58,593 nt of DNA from an uncultured Bacteroides sp. (GTDB lineage Bacteria; Bacteroidota; Bacteroidia; Bacteroidales; Bacteroidaceae): contig CAUDXH010000012.1 in assembly GCA_958453305.1 (NCBI GenBank), positions 1-58,593 of the forward strand, read 5' to 3'. Each line of letters begins with the position of its first letter. Position 1 is the stretch's first letter. Under the pieces are notes generated by a model that saw nothing but the letters and a program-made list of their open reading frames with translations, was not told where the DNA came from and did not search any database. Made by a program: the position numbers and the translations under genes. Below, one piece after another: positions 1 to 8,551 of the stretch.

Positions 1-28
1 GCCGGTTTTATTGTTTAACTTTTAATTT

Positions 29-48
29 TTCGGTAAAAATTTACCGAA
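29..48. repeat. Short perfect inverted repeat downstream of the ABC-F gene
   Basis: The two 9-base arms TTCGGTAAA and TTTACCGAA are separated by AA. It lies about 20 bases past the stop of the minus-strand ABC-F gene. No clear T-tract follows on the minus strand, so it may be a weak terminator or a protein-binding palindrome. Confidence 0.5.
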
Positions 49-68
49 GTATTGCAATTTATAGAGCC

Positions 69-1664
69 TCAAAAAAATACTATCCGTTCAATTCCGACAT
101 CGTGAACAAACTGCTCATCGTGACTGACTACAAGCAATGTCCCTTTATAAGTCTTCAGTGTATCTGCCAATATGTTCATACTTGATATGTCAATATTATT
201 AGTCGGCTCATCCGCGATAATCATGTCAGGGGCATTTTCAGAAATGAGTAAACGGCATAAAGCCAATTTCATCCTCTCGCCCCCACTGAGACTTCCACAC
301 TTTTTCTCCCATGTTGACGCTGTAAACAGGAAGCGGTTCAGAAGCATTTTCAGTTCATGCTCGGGCTTCTTGGTGTTGCAGGTTTCCAATAGGCCATATA
401 CAGTCCGTTCGTTATCGACACACGAATACTCTTGGTCAAGATATAGGACATCTAATGGATTGCTACGCCACAATTCGCCGTCCGTAGGCTGCAATACTCC
501 GGCAATCAGTTTTAACAGAGTGCTTTTGCCGCTTCCGTTATCGCCCTGAAGCCATATACGCTCGCCGCTACAAATAGATAGGTTCAAAGGCGAATGTTTC
601 CACATAGTATCTCGACCTGCATACTTGAATGTCACATTGGTTGCTTCAACCAATCGCTTGCTATTATGTAATGCGGAATTGCCAATATCGATTTTCAACG
701 TTTTGCATGCGGCTATGGATGCCCGTATTTCACGCAACTCCTGATTCATATTAGAGAGCTTTTCTTGCTGCACTTTGTTCAGACGAGAGGTCGATGCCTC
801 CGATTTACTGCGCAAAAGTCCCATGGAAATGCGAGGTACGCATTGTTTCGCGCTCTTTTTTTCGCCCCTCGAAGCGTGCTTTTGCTGCCGTTCCATCGTT
901 TTCCGTGCCATTTTTTCGGCTTTTACCAACTCTTTCTGCTGGTTTTGCAAACGAGATACCTTCGCCGCAGTCTCCGCATCGACAACTTCTTTATACTCCT
1001 TGTAACTCATAGGATAGAATTGCATACCCATAGGAGACATCTCATAGATAACCGACAGCATATTTAACAGGGTCCTGTCATGGCTGACGATGATTGTGGT
1101 GCTGGTAGTTATACGAATAAACTCGTATAACAAGGTTCGTCCCTTTGCATCCAAATGGTTGGTCGGCTCGTCCATCAAGACAATGGCGGGATGATAAATA
1201 TCTAGTCCGGCTAAAAACACCTTCGTTTTTTCACCGCCGCTAAGGGAATCCATCATCCTATATGGAGTTATATAATCTATGTCCCATTTGGCAAAAGCTT
1301 CGGATATACGCTCCTGAATATCCCATTCGTCATCAAGGATAATAAAATCCTCCTCAGTGCCGCGACCATCCAAGATAGCCGAAAGAGCCTGTATTTTAGC
1401 CGATACTCCCAATATTTCGCCAACCGTTTTGTTATTGAATTGACCATAATGTTGCGGTATCATATAAGGGGCATCCTCGCATGACACTTTTCCTGTTGCA
1501 GGGGAAGTCAGACCTGCTAATATTTTCAAAAGAGTTGATTTGCCGATGCCGTTATTTCCCACAATGGCACATTTTTCTCCCGAAGATATAGAGAAACTTA
1601 TGTTTTGGAACAGAATGTCTTTATTGGGATGTATATAAGACAAGCCTTGAATTTGTAAGCTCAT
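69..1664 (-). CDS. ABC-F family ATPase (possible ribosome-protection protein)
   Basis: A soluble protein of about 531 residues with two ABC ATPase domains in one chain and no membrane segment, which is the ABC-F arrangement. Seen: Walker A GNNGIGKST near residue 36, signature SLSGGEKTK, Walker B ending in MDEPTNHLD, a charged lysine/glutamate-rich linker, a second Walker A GDNGSGKST, signature SLSGGERMK, and ADEPTNNID. ABC-F proteins act on the ribosome, and some confer resistance to antibiotics that bind the large subunit. Which subgroup this is cannot be told by eye. The ATG at 1664 is preferred over an in-frame ATG at 1742, because homology to ABC domains begins directly after it. It shares strand with the DUF1016 and integrase genes upstream and probably belongs to the same mobile element. 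A strong promoter and a ~145-nt leader precede it. Confidence 0.85.
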   Translation of the reverse strand: MSLQIQGLSYIHPNKDILFQNISFSISSGEKCAIVGNNGIGKSTLLKILAGLTSPATGKVSCEDAPYMIPQHYGQFNNKTVGEILGVSAKIQALSAILDGRGTEEDFIILDDEWDIQERISEAFAKWDIDYITPYRMMDSLSGGEKTKVFLAGLDIYHPAIVLMDEPTNHLDAKGRTLLYEFIRITTSTTIIVSHDRTLLNMLSVIYEMSPMGMQFYPMSYKEYKEVVDAETAAKVSRLQNQQKELVKAEKMARKTMERQQKHASRGEKKSAKQCVPRISMGLLRSKSEASTSRLNKVQQEKLSNMNQELREIRASIAACKTLKIDIGNSALHNSKRLVEATNVTFKYAGRDTMWKHSPLNLSICSGERIWLQGDNGSGKSTLLKLIAGVLQPTDGELWRSNPLDVLYLDQEYSCVDNERTVYGLLETCNTKKPEHELKMLLNRFLFTASTWEKKCGSLSGGERMKLALCRLLISENAPDMIIADEPTNNIDISSMNILADTLKTYKGTLLVVSHDEQFVHDVGIERIVFF

Positions 1665-1815
1665 AATTATTTGCAAGCATTTAGAATGTAAAAAGGAAAT
1701 AGTAAATAGTAAAGACGACAAAACAGACCATACACCGAACATGAATTTGCTCGTTTCAAGTTGTTTGAAATATGTACAGCCTTCTCTTTTTTACATAGTT
1801 GCAAATAATTTGGTA

Positions 1816-1846
1816 CAAAGGTAATACTTTTATTCGATAATGCAAA
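1816..1846 (-). promoter_or_regulatory. Bacteroides-type promoter for the ABC-F gene
   Basis: On the minus strand TTTG (1846-1843) is followed after 19 bases by TACCTTTG (1823-1816), an exact match to the Bacteroides -33/-7 consensus. Transcription would start near 1809, giving a leader of about 145 nt before the ATG at 1664. Confidence 0.75.
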
Positions 1847-1956
1847 CGGTCGTTCCTGCAATATTTGTTATCGGATAATTTAGGTTTAGTCTGCTTTTTT
1901 TCTATATATCCAAAACGGACTAAACTTATGCCTGTTGCCAGCAAATTATATATGTG

Positions 1957-1993
1957 CTGGCGAAAAGAAAAACAATATTCTTCTTTTCGCCAG
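1957..1993 (-). terminator. Hairpin just downstream of the DUF1016 gene
   Basis: Perfect 13-bp stem, CTGGCGAAAAGAA with TTCTTTTCGCCAG, and an 11-base loop, ending 20 bases past the DUF1016 stop. It probably separates DUF1016 transcription from the ABC-F promoter. The T-tract is weak. The rest of the 1665-2012 gap holds only the ABC-F promoter and leader. Confidence 0.6.
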
Positions 1994-2012
1994 TGTTACT
2001 TTTGATGATAGG

Positions 2013-3152
2013 TTAGTAATTTGAGGAAGCTATGAACGCTTTTATTTCTTCCTCACTTGGAAGTTCTATCATATATTTCTGTACGAAGATATTCGGGTCT
2101 AATCCGGCAGTGGCATACTTAACCAATGTATCTCCCTTTTCTGTGCAAAGCAGAATACCGATAGGCGGATTATCATCCGGCTGCATCACTTCCGCCTTGA
2201 AATAGTTCAGATACATATTCAGTTGCGAAGCATACTCATGACGGAACTTGTCTATCTTCAATTCCACAATAACATGGCACTTCAAGATGCGGTGATAGAA
2301 CACAAGGTCGGTAAAGAAATAGTCCTCATCAATCAAGATACGCTTTTGTCGGGCTTCAAAGCAGAAACCATGCCCCATTTCCAGCAGGAAGTGTTGTAGG
2401 TTGTCAAGAATGGATTGCTCCAAGTCGTTTTCTGTTACTAAGGCTCGTTCATTCAATCCTAAGAACTCTAAAGTAACAGGGGTGTTGATAACATCTTTAG
2501 GTTGTAATAGGGTTGCTTGTTGCTGGACTAAAGCGGAGAGGGCTTCTTTGTTTTTGGAGAGTCCGCTACGCTCGTAATATAAAGATGCTATTTGTCGTTC
2601 CAACTCCTTTACAGACCAGCAGCCACGAATCGTTTCCATTTCATAGAAAGCACGTTTTACTGGGTTCTCAATTCCCGATATAGTATTTAAATGGGTGGAA
2701 GATAATCTATTGAATAATCTATCAGCCGGAATCATCCATGTTTCAGTTTGTGGATGTTCTGCTGATAGTTTCCAAACGCCATTTTCAGATTTGGCGGTCG
2801 CCAACCGCCGAATTGGTTCGGTGAATTCGGCGGTCAATGACTGCCGAATTTGAATTTGCGATGTAATATACTGTGCAATAGGTTCTTTCAGTTGTGGATA
2901 AACAAGGTACAGCCGCCTAAATTCACGGAATCTACGTTCATTCAGACCTTTTGTTTTCAGCCGTTGTTCCAGCTTTTTCAACAGTTGTTCACCGTATGCG
3001 GCACGGTCTTCTCCGTTCTGCTCAAATTCCACGATATAGCACCCCATAAGCCAGTTACGGGAAGTAAGGGCGAGGTTTACAGCGTGTGCGGCTTGTGCCT
3101 GCAACGTGTTCTGTATCGTACAGATATGTTTTACTAATGCTTCAAAGTCCAT
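2013..3152 (-). CDS. DUF1016 (YhcG-like) PD-(D/E)XK nuclease-domain protein
   Basis: A 379-residue cytosolic protein. The N-terminal half is a helical DUF1016 N domain, with the family pattern SRNWLMGCYIVEFEQNGEDR followed by a run of R/F/L-rich helices. The C-terminal half is the PD-(D/E)XK domain: TDLVFYH with Asp near residue 282, then VIVELKIDKF with Glu near 297 and Lys near 299. These are the expected catalytic residues, so the domain looks intact. The biological role of the family is not settled, though members are common on mobile elements. The ATG at 3152 is 25 bases past the integrase stop, so the two were probably co-transcribed. A chromosomal housekeeping role cannot be excluded. 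Confidence 0.85.
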   Translation of the reverse strand: MDFEALVKHICTIQNTLQAQAAHAVNLALTSRNWLMGCYIVEFEQNGEDRAAYGEQLLKKLEQRLKTKGLNERRFREFRRLYLVYPQLKEPIAQYITSQIQIRQSLTAEFTEPIRRLATAKSENGVWKLSAEHPQTETWMIPADRLFNRLSSTHLNTISGIENPVKRAFYEMETIRGCWSVKELERQIASLYYERSGLSKNKEALSALVQQQATLLQPKDVINTPVTLEFLGLNERALVTENDLEQSILDNLQHFLLEMGHGFCFEARQKRILIDEDYFFTDLVFYHRILKCHVIVELKIDKFRHEYASQLNMYLNYFKAEVMQPDDNPPIGILLCTEKGDTLVKYATAGLDPNIFVQKYMIELPSEEEIKAFIASSNY

Positions 3153-3177
3153 AGTTACAAAGATAAGTCTTTTGTGG

Positions 3178-4401
3178 TTAAAACTTTAGTTCGGGTAGGC
3201 TGTTTATTGCTTCCTCTTTCAATTTATCCACGGCACGGGTGTATTTCTCGGTATGCTTCAATCCGCTATGCCCTAAAAGACTGGCTACCGTCTTGATATT
3301 TGCCCCATTGTTCAGAATGTTCACGGCAAACGAATGGCGGGCGCAATGCCAGCTTATATGCTTGTCTATTCCGGCTCTCTTTACCCAACGTTTTACTGAT
3401 TTGCAGCAGCTTTTGTATGTAGGAAAATCGAATATCAAACAGTTTTTATCTGCTGGAGCTTCACCAATGATAGACAATAGACCATCATTTAAAGGAATAA
3501 CCACACCACTGCTGGCAGAATGTCCCTTTGTTTTACTTTGTTCAAACTTCAATAACCGATTTGCGTAATCCACATTCCTATAGGTAAGGTCTTTTACATC
3601 ACAGAAGCGCAGACCGCAATACAGGCAAAAGATAAACGCTTGTCTGACTATAGGGTTTTCGTTGTCATAATGACAAGCCATCAGCTTTTGTATTTCTTCG
3701 GGCGAAAGCACATCTTTCCGAAGCATCTGACTATCTACTTTGCAGGTAACATCTTTACAAGGGTCTTTCAGCATTACATCATGCTCTATTGCATAGCGAA
3801 TGACTTTCTTGAAACGCTGGTAAATGCTTTTAGCACCTTCGCCAACGCTTCGGGATTGCAGATAAGCTACAAACTGTTCCATCATTTCTTTGGTGATGAG
3901 TTCCGGTTTAATGCTACACTCATTCATGGGGTACTTCTCTTTCAAGAAGTCTTTGAAACGGCTCAGCGCAATTTGTATCATACGAATATCTTTCTTGGTA
4001 TAGCTATTGATATAGGCTTGAAAGTAGTCCAAGAAATTAACAGCCCTGTCTTTCTTTAAGCGGTAACCTAACATGCTTTCTTTAAACCCCTGTTCACGCT
4101 CTGCACGTATGCGCATGGCGAGTTCCAAAGTTTCCTTGTTCTGTTGCCGTTCCGCAGGAGTACGGGGTTTGTCTATCAGATACAGGCTAAGGTTTTATTT
4201 TCGCCTGTTATGCTTTACTGCAAACTTGGGCTTGCCTTGCATTTTCCCACTATCGTAATACACCTGATTACCGTTTTCATCCAATACGGGCTTTTCCTCT
4301 CTACCTAAATAATACTCTAAGTAAAGGCTTATTCTACCGTCCGAGAGCTTATTTTGCTCCAACTTGGGGTTCTCTTTCGTTTTATTTTCTAACTTTGCCA
4401 T
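3178..4401 (-). pseudogene. Tyrosine recombinase (integrase) with an in-frame stop
   Basis: Read through, this is a full-length integrase of about 407 residues of the Bacteroides conjugative-element type. It has an N-terminal arm-binding segment (from ATG 4401), a SAM-like core-binding domain, and a catalytic domain with Arg in CGLRFCD, HCARH, LLGHSG and the tyrosine in TEKYTR. Codon 69 is TAA (4197-4195), and the same frame continues without any shift as N-L-S-L-Y-L-I-D-K-P-R-T-P. Relatives carry Glu at about this point, so one G-to-T change (GAA to TAA) explains the break. The catalytic part starts again only at non-ATG codons such as TTG 4128, so functional protein is doubtful. The gene begins 3 bases after the Crp/Fnr stop codon, which places the element's right end close to 4402-4440. 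Confidence 0.85.
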
Positions 4402-4404
4402 TGT

Positions 4405-5001
4405 TTAGAGGTTTTTTCTTACTCTCCCCACATCCGCCCGGATGCGGCTGAGCGACTGAACCGTAACCCCGAGATACGAAGCAATATATTTCAAGGGAAT
4501 CCGCTCTACCACTTCCGGGTATTCTTCCAGGAGATTCAAGTACCGGTCGAACGCATTTTGCCGCCACATCTTGATGTGCCAGCATTCATAGAGCAAGGCA
4601 AACTCCTCGATGATGCGCCTCCCTAAGTTGGCAAAGGAGAGTGACGTTTCAAAGAGGCGGCTCAGACAGGTGCGCGAAACACATAAAGCTTCACTATCTG
4701 TTACCGATTCGATGAAGAGGTGAGAAGGCTTTTGGTGTACATATCCCCATACCGAAAAGGTAACTTCGCCTGCCACGCTGAACCAGATGGTTGCCTCCTC
4801 TCCGTCGTTAAAGCAGTACTCACGCCATACGCCGGAGGTTACAATGAAAATCCGGTCGTCCACCTCACCGAAGCGCACGATGGTTGTTCCGGCACTGAAT
4901 TTTTTTAATTCCCCAATGGCTTGCAGTTCTGCCAAGTCATGATCAGTCAGCGAATGCTTTACCCTGAGTTTCTCTTTCCATTTTTCCGTATTCATATACA
5001 T
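4405..5001 (-). CDS. Crp/Fnr family transcription regulator
   Basis: A 198-residue protein with an N-terminal cyclic-nucleotide-binding-like beta roll (about residues 25-120: TTIVRFGEVDDRIFIVTSGV and the following strands) and a C-terminal helix-turn-helix around IPLKYIASYLGVTVQSLSRI. The beta roll lacks an obvious classic cAMP phosphate-binding signature, as in many Bacteroidetes Crp/Fnr proteins, so its ligand is unknown. It starts 3 bases after the MATE stop, so the two form an operon and it may control the transporter. The last residues (VGRVRKNL) abut the integrase gene and may have been changed when the element inserted. Confidence 0.85.
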   Translation of the reverse strand: MYMNTEKWKEKLRVKHSLTDHDLAELQAIGELKKFSAGTTIVRFGEVDDRIFIVTSGVWREYCFNDGEEATIWFSVAGEVTFSVWGYVHQKPSHLFIESVTDSEALCVSRTCLSRLFETSLSFANLGRRIIEEFALLYECWHIKMWRQNAFDRYLNLLEEYPEVVERIPLKYIASYLGVTVQSLSRIRADVGRVRKNL

Positions 5002-5004
5002 TCC

Positions 5005-6360
5005 TTAGTTGAACAGCCAAGATACCTTTTTTCTTAGAGTTATCAAACAGTAGCATAAAGTAATTGCTTCGGCAGTAGGGATAACCAGCCAGATACCTGT
5101 TTCTCCTATCAGTCGAGGGAGCAGGAAGATACCGATGCTGACCAGCAAAAGTCCGCGCAGCAAGGAAATAACCACTGAATTCTTGGCATCCCCCATAGAG
5201 GTAAAGAAACTGGAGGATAAAATATTCTGTCCGTTAATCAGGAAGGCAAAAGCCAGCAGGGTAGCCCCTGTCATGGCAATGTTTTTCACTGATTCAATGT
5301 CGGTGGCTGTTGATGCTTCGAAGAATTTGTGAACCAGAAACTCAGAGCCGAAGAATAGGAGGCTGAAAAAGAGCAGTCCGATCACGAAATTGGTTCTTGA
5401 AGCCAACAGCAAGGTCTCTTTGATACGTCGCTGGTTGCCAGCACCATAGTTAAAAGAAAGCACGGGAATGATACCGTCTGATAAACCCACATAAAGCTGG
5501 ATGCCCAAATAAAGCAGGTAATTGACCGCGGTGAATGCTGCGACTCCGTTTTTTCCGAACAAGTCCATCATGACCAAGTTGAAAAGGAAGACCGTAATAC
5601 CAGCCGACAGCTCCGACAGTCCTTCAGATGAGCCGTTGTAAATCATACTTCCTAACATACGGTGGCGATATTTCCCCTTCTGGAAGCATACGATATTTCC
5701 ACGCCGAAGCAGCGTAGCAGCCATGATCAGGAGCGAGATCGACAAGGCAATGCCGGTAGCCCAGGCGGCTCCTTTGACCCCTAATCCCATTTTCACGATG
5801 AACAGGTAATCGAAGGTAATGTTCAGCAGCAACACCAGTCCCAGCAGCGAAAGCGTGAAATAAGGCCGGGCACTGGCTTTTAAGATATAGTCGCCTAAAA
5901 ACAGCAGCGCCAGTGAAGGCAGGAAAGGTGAGAAGCAACGGATATAATTCACCGTATAAGTTTGCAGTTCCTTATCGGCTCCCAGCATACGGCTTAACGG
6001 TTCTGCTCCGCAGAAGCATCCTACAGACAAGATGAGCGAGAAACAGAATAAGAAAACTCCCGCTGTACGGAACGCATCGTTAGCCGAAGCATAAGCCTGC
6101 TTTCCGAGTGAGATACTAACAATGGTCTGACAGCCGATTCCTACTACCACCGCCAGTGCCGATACAAAGGTATAGACCGGAACAAACAGGTTTACCCCTG
6201 CCAGTGCGTCAGGACTTACATGATTTACTAAGAAAATTCCATCCACCATCGGTTGAAATCCGATGAACAGCAGCCCGATTACACCGGGGATGCCAAACTT
6301 CAGGAAGAGTGTACTGATTTTTCCACTTGCCAATAATTGTTCTTCTTTGCTGAAACTCAT
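5005..6360 (-). CDS. MATE family multidrug/sodium antiporter
   Basis: A 451-residue polytopic inner-membrane protein with about 12 hydrophobic segments in two similar halves. The N-terminal signature LFLKFGIPGVIGLLFIGFQP, followed by a membrane stretch with VDGIFLV and ALAGVNLFVP, is typical of the MatE fold. MATE proteins export cationic drugs or metabolites using sodium or proton gradients; the substrate here is unknown. ATG 6360 is preferred over an in-frame TTG at 6381 because a purine-rich AAGAAG lies just ahead of it. It is the first gene of a two-gene operon with the Crp/Fnr regulator. Confidence 0.9.
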   Translation of the reverse strand: MSFSKEEQLLASGKISTLFLKFGIPGVIGLLFIGFQPMVDGIFLVNHVSPDALAGVNLFVPVYTFVSALAVVVGIGCQTIVSISLGKQAYASANDAFRTAGVFLFCFSLILSVGCFCGAEPLSRMLGADKELQTYTVNYIRCFSPFLPSLALLFLGDYILKASARPYFTLSLLGLVLLLNITFDYLFIVKMGLGVKGAAWATGIALSISLLIMAATLLRRGNIVCFQKGKYRHRMLGSMIYNGSSEGLSELSAGITVFLFNLVMMDLFGKNGVAAFTAVNYLLYLGIQLYVGLSDGIIPVLSFNYGAGNQRRIKETLLLASRTNFVIGLLFFSLLFFGSEFLVHKFFEASTATDIESVKNIAMTGATLLAFAFLINGQNILSSSFFTSMGDAKNSVVISLLRGLLLVSIGIFLLPRLIGETGIWLVIPTAEAITLCYCLITLRKKVSWLFN

Positions 6361-6393
6361 ATTAATCTTCTTTTTCTGCAAAGAAATGAGATC

Positions 6394-6437
6394 TTCTCCA
6401 TACCCGATTTATCATCATGGTAAATTCGGTATGAGAA
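6394..6437. repeat. Imperfect long hairpin between the HAD and MATE genes
   Basis: TTCTCCATACCCGATTTATC (6394-6413) pairs imperfectly with GGTAAATTCGGTATGAGAA (6419-6437). It sits past the HAD stop and 34 bases ahead of the MATE ATG on the same strand. It could end HAD transcription or act as an operator or leader structure for the MATE/crp operon. Confidence 0.5.
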
Positions 6438-6468
6438 AGAAATTCTTATTTGAACCGGTTTGCGCTTG

Positions 6469-7251
6469 CTACAAGATACCGAAGTGCTGCAATGCATGCA
6501 TAATTCCCTCTTCATCCACAGAGGTTGTAACATAATCGGCTGCAGCCTGCACCATATCCGAAGCATTTCCCATAGCCACTCCGAGGTTTACGTGCTTCAG
6601 CATTGGAATATCATTTCCGCCGTCGCCGAATGCCATGGTATCTTCCAGTTTGATTCCATAAAACTCCAGCACCTTATCAATTCCCCGGCTTTTGCTGGTG
6701 CCGCGTGAAATGATGTCTGTAAAAAGAGGATACCAGCGCATCGATTCACAGTGTGTCAGCACGTTTGAAAAGACCTCCCGGTCTTCGTCTTCCTTAAAGT
6801 ATCCCATTATCTGAAGAATTTCTTTTCCACGTGCCGTCTCAATGGGGGTAACAGGAGGTACATCTATTTCAATGAGCTTAGCCACCTCTTTTACTGCTTC
6901 ATTGCAGTGCGTGATAAACCACCCTTCCTCATCAACGAAAACGAAAGGAGTTTCCGGATGGCGGTGATGGTAACCAATGAGCCGTTCGATGTCGTCTGGC
7001 GGAATGCAGGCTTTATGGATATCCCGGTGGTCGGCAGTAAAACAATGTGCCCCGTTCAGTGTGATATAGCCATCAAATTTCAAGTCGCCCACTGCATTCA
7101 TCATTAAGCTTTTCGGACGTCCGGTTGCAATAAACACTTTGATTCCTTTTTCCCGTAGCTGTGTTAAGGCTTGGCGCGTTGAGGCTGACACAGCATGCGT
7201 GTTAAATGAAACCAGCGTTCCGTCTATATCGAAAAAGATTGCTTTTACCAT
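6469..7251 (-). CDS. Cof-type HAD-IIB hydrolase (sugar-phosphatase-like)
   Basis: A 260-residue cytosolic phosphatase. Motif I is FFDIDGTL at residues 6-13 with the nucleophilic Asp, motif II is the Thr in FIATGR, and motif III/IV is the conserved GDGGNDIPML near residues 209-218. The alpha/beta cap between motifs II and III marks the IIB (Cof) subfamily, which dephosphorylates sugar phosphates, flavin phosphates and related compounds. The true substrate is not deducible. It is divergent from proB. Confidence 0.9.
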   Translation of the reverse strand: MVKAIFFDIDGTLVSFNTHAVSASTRQALTQLREKGIKVFIATGRPKSLMMNAVGDLKFDGYITLNGAHCFTADHRDIHKACIPPDDIERLIGYHHRHPETPFVFVDEEGWFITHCNEAVKEVAKLIEIDVPPVTPIETARGKEILQIMGYFKEDEDREVFSNVLTHCESMRWYPLFTDIISRGTSKSRGIDKVLEFYGIKLEDTMAFGDGGNDIPMLKHVNLGVAMGNASDMVQAAADYVTTSVDEEGIMHALQHFGIL

Positions 7252-7295
7252 GGAAATATAACTTTTTAATTAAAAATCAAGGCAAAGATACAGAT

Positions 7296-7330
7296 TTTGT
7301 GCCGGAAAAATAAAAAACTATTTACCTTTG
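7296..7330 (+). promoter_or_regulatory. Probable proB promoter
   Basis: TTTG at 7296-7299 and an exact TACCTTTG at 7323-7330. The 23-base spacing is a little longer than usual. The start of proB follows 64 bases later. A TATCTTTG on the other strand (7290-7283) could serve the divergent HAD gene. Confidence 0.55.
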
Positions 7331-7393
7331 TGGCAGCCGCTCTTTTAAAAAAGTCCGGGAATAACGAAAGCTTTAGTAAATCAACTTAAACCA

Positions 7394-8476
7394 ATGGCAT
7401 TCCAATTTCATAAAATAGCAGTAAAGATAGGCAGCAATGTCTTGACCCGCCGCGACGGAACCCTTGATATTACCCGTATGTCGGCATTGGTTGATCAGGT
7501 AGCAGCGCTTCATAAAGCCGGTGTGGAAGTGGTGCTGGTGTCTTCGGGCGCCGTAGCTTCGGGGCGCAGTGAAATACAGGTTCAGCGTAAGCTCGACAGT
7601 GTAGAACAGCGTCAGCTTTTTTCAGCCGTAGGACAGGCTAAACTGATAAACCGCTATTATGAACTCTTCCGTGAACATGGCATAGCCGTGGGGCAGGTGC
7701 TTACCACCAAAGAGAGCTTCGGCACCCGTCGCCATTACCTTAATCAGCGCAACTGCATGAGGGTGATGCTTGAAAACGGTGTGATTCCCATCGTCAATGA
7801 AAACGATACCATTTCAGTAACCGAACTGATGTTTACCGATAATGACGAGCTTTCGGGCATGATTGCTTCGATGATGGACATGGAAGCACTGATTATCCTG
7901 AGCAATATAGATGGCATTTTCAATGGTTCTCCCTCAGAGCCGGGTACGTCGGTAATTCGGGAGGTAGAGCAGGGGAAGGACCTGAGCGATTACATACGAA
8001 CCGAGAAGTCAGGATTTGGCAGAGGAGGTATGCTGACCAAGACCACGATAGCCCGCAAGGTGGCTGATGAAGGCATTACTGTCATCATAGCCAATGGGAA
8101 GCGTGAAGGGATTCTTTTAAATCTTCTTCTTCATCCGGATGAAACGCTTCATACCCGCTTTATTCCTTCAGCAGCAGAGGTATCGAGTATGAAAAAATGG
8201 ATAGCTCATAGTGAAGGCTTTGCGAAAGGTGAACTTCACCTGAACCCTCAGGCGGTGGAAATCATTACGGGTGAGCAGGCAGCCAGCGTCTTGCCGGTTG
8301 GAGTCAGCCACATTGAAGGAGAGTTCGAGAAAGACGACATTGTGAAGCTCATTGATGAGAAAGGTTGTGCCATTGGTGTGGGCAGGGTAAGTATAGACTC
8401 GCAGGAAGCCCGGAAACTATTGGGCAAGCATGGTCAGCGTCCGTTGGTGCATTATGATTATCTGTATTTAGACTGA
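7394..8476 (+). CDS. proB: Glutamate 5-kinase
   Basis: A 360-residue enzyme that phosphorylates L-glutamate in the first step of proline synthesis. The amino-acid-kinase domain fills residues 1-255: KIGSNVLTRRDG, VLVSSGAVASGR, the IVNENDTISVTELMFTDND glutamate-binding stretch, and GRGGMLTKTTIARK. It is followed by a PUA domain to the C-terminus, as in E. coli ProB. The product is unstable gamma-glutamyl phosphate, which is passed to ProA. Here proA lies about 10 kb away at 18685 rather than next door. Feedback control by proline is expected for the family. Confidence 0.95.
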   Translation: MAFQFHKIAVKIGSNVLTRRDGTLDITRMSALVDQVAALHKAGVEVVLVSSGAVASGRSEIQVQRKLDSVEQRQLFSAVGQAKLINRYYELFREHGIAVGQVLTTKESFGTRRHYLNQRNCMRVMLENGVIPIVNENDTISVTELMFTDNDELSGMIASMMDMEALIILSNIDGIFNGSPSEPGTSVIREVEQGKDLSDYIRTEKSGFGRGGMLTKTTIARKVADEGITVIIANGKREGILLNLLLHPDETLHTRFIPSAAEVSSMKKWIAHSEGFAKGELHLNPQAVEIITGEQAASVLPVGVSHIEGEFEKDDIVKLIDEKGCAIGVGRVSIDSQEARKLLGKHGQRPLVHYDYLYLD

Positions 8477-8479
8477 AAC

Positions 8480-8533
8480 AGCCAGCCGTTCAGGGAGTGC
8501 TGCACGGGTTGCGGCTTTCCTTGAACGGTGGCT
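8480..8533. terminator. Hairpin between convergent proB and outer-membrane protein genes
   Basis: AGCCAGCCGTTCAGGGA pairs with TTCCTTGAACGGTGGCT with one bulge and one mismatch. TTATAAAAAA follows. It lies between two converging genes, so a bidirectional terminator is the likely role. Confidence 0.5.
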
Positions 8534-8551
8534 TATAAAAAAGAGCATGTA

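Noticed and set aside
29..48. Palindrome as the left attachment site of the mobile element
   Set aside because: No matching sequence is found near the presumed right end at 4402-4440. The left end may lie outside the window.
1665..1742. N-terminal extension of the ABC-F protein from ATG 1742
   Set aside because: The 26 extra residues are hydrophobic and unlike ABC-F proteins, whose similarity starts at MSLQIQGL. Treated as leader.
3178..4128. A shorter functional integrase starting at TTG 4128
   Set aside because: It would lack the arm-binding N-terminus, and the upstream in-frame segment clearly continues the same protein. One stop codon in a full gene is the simpler reading.
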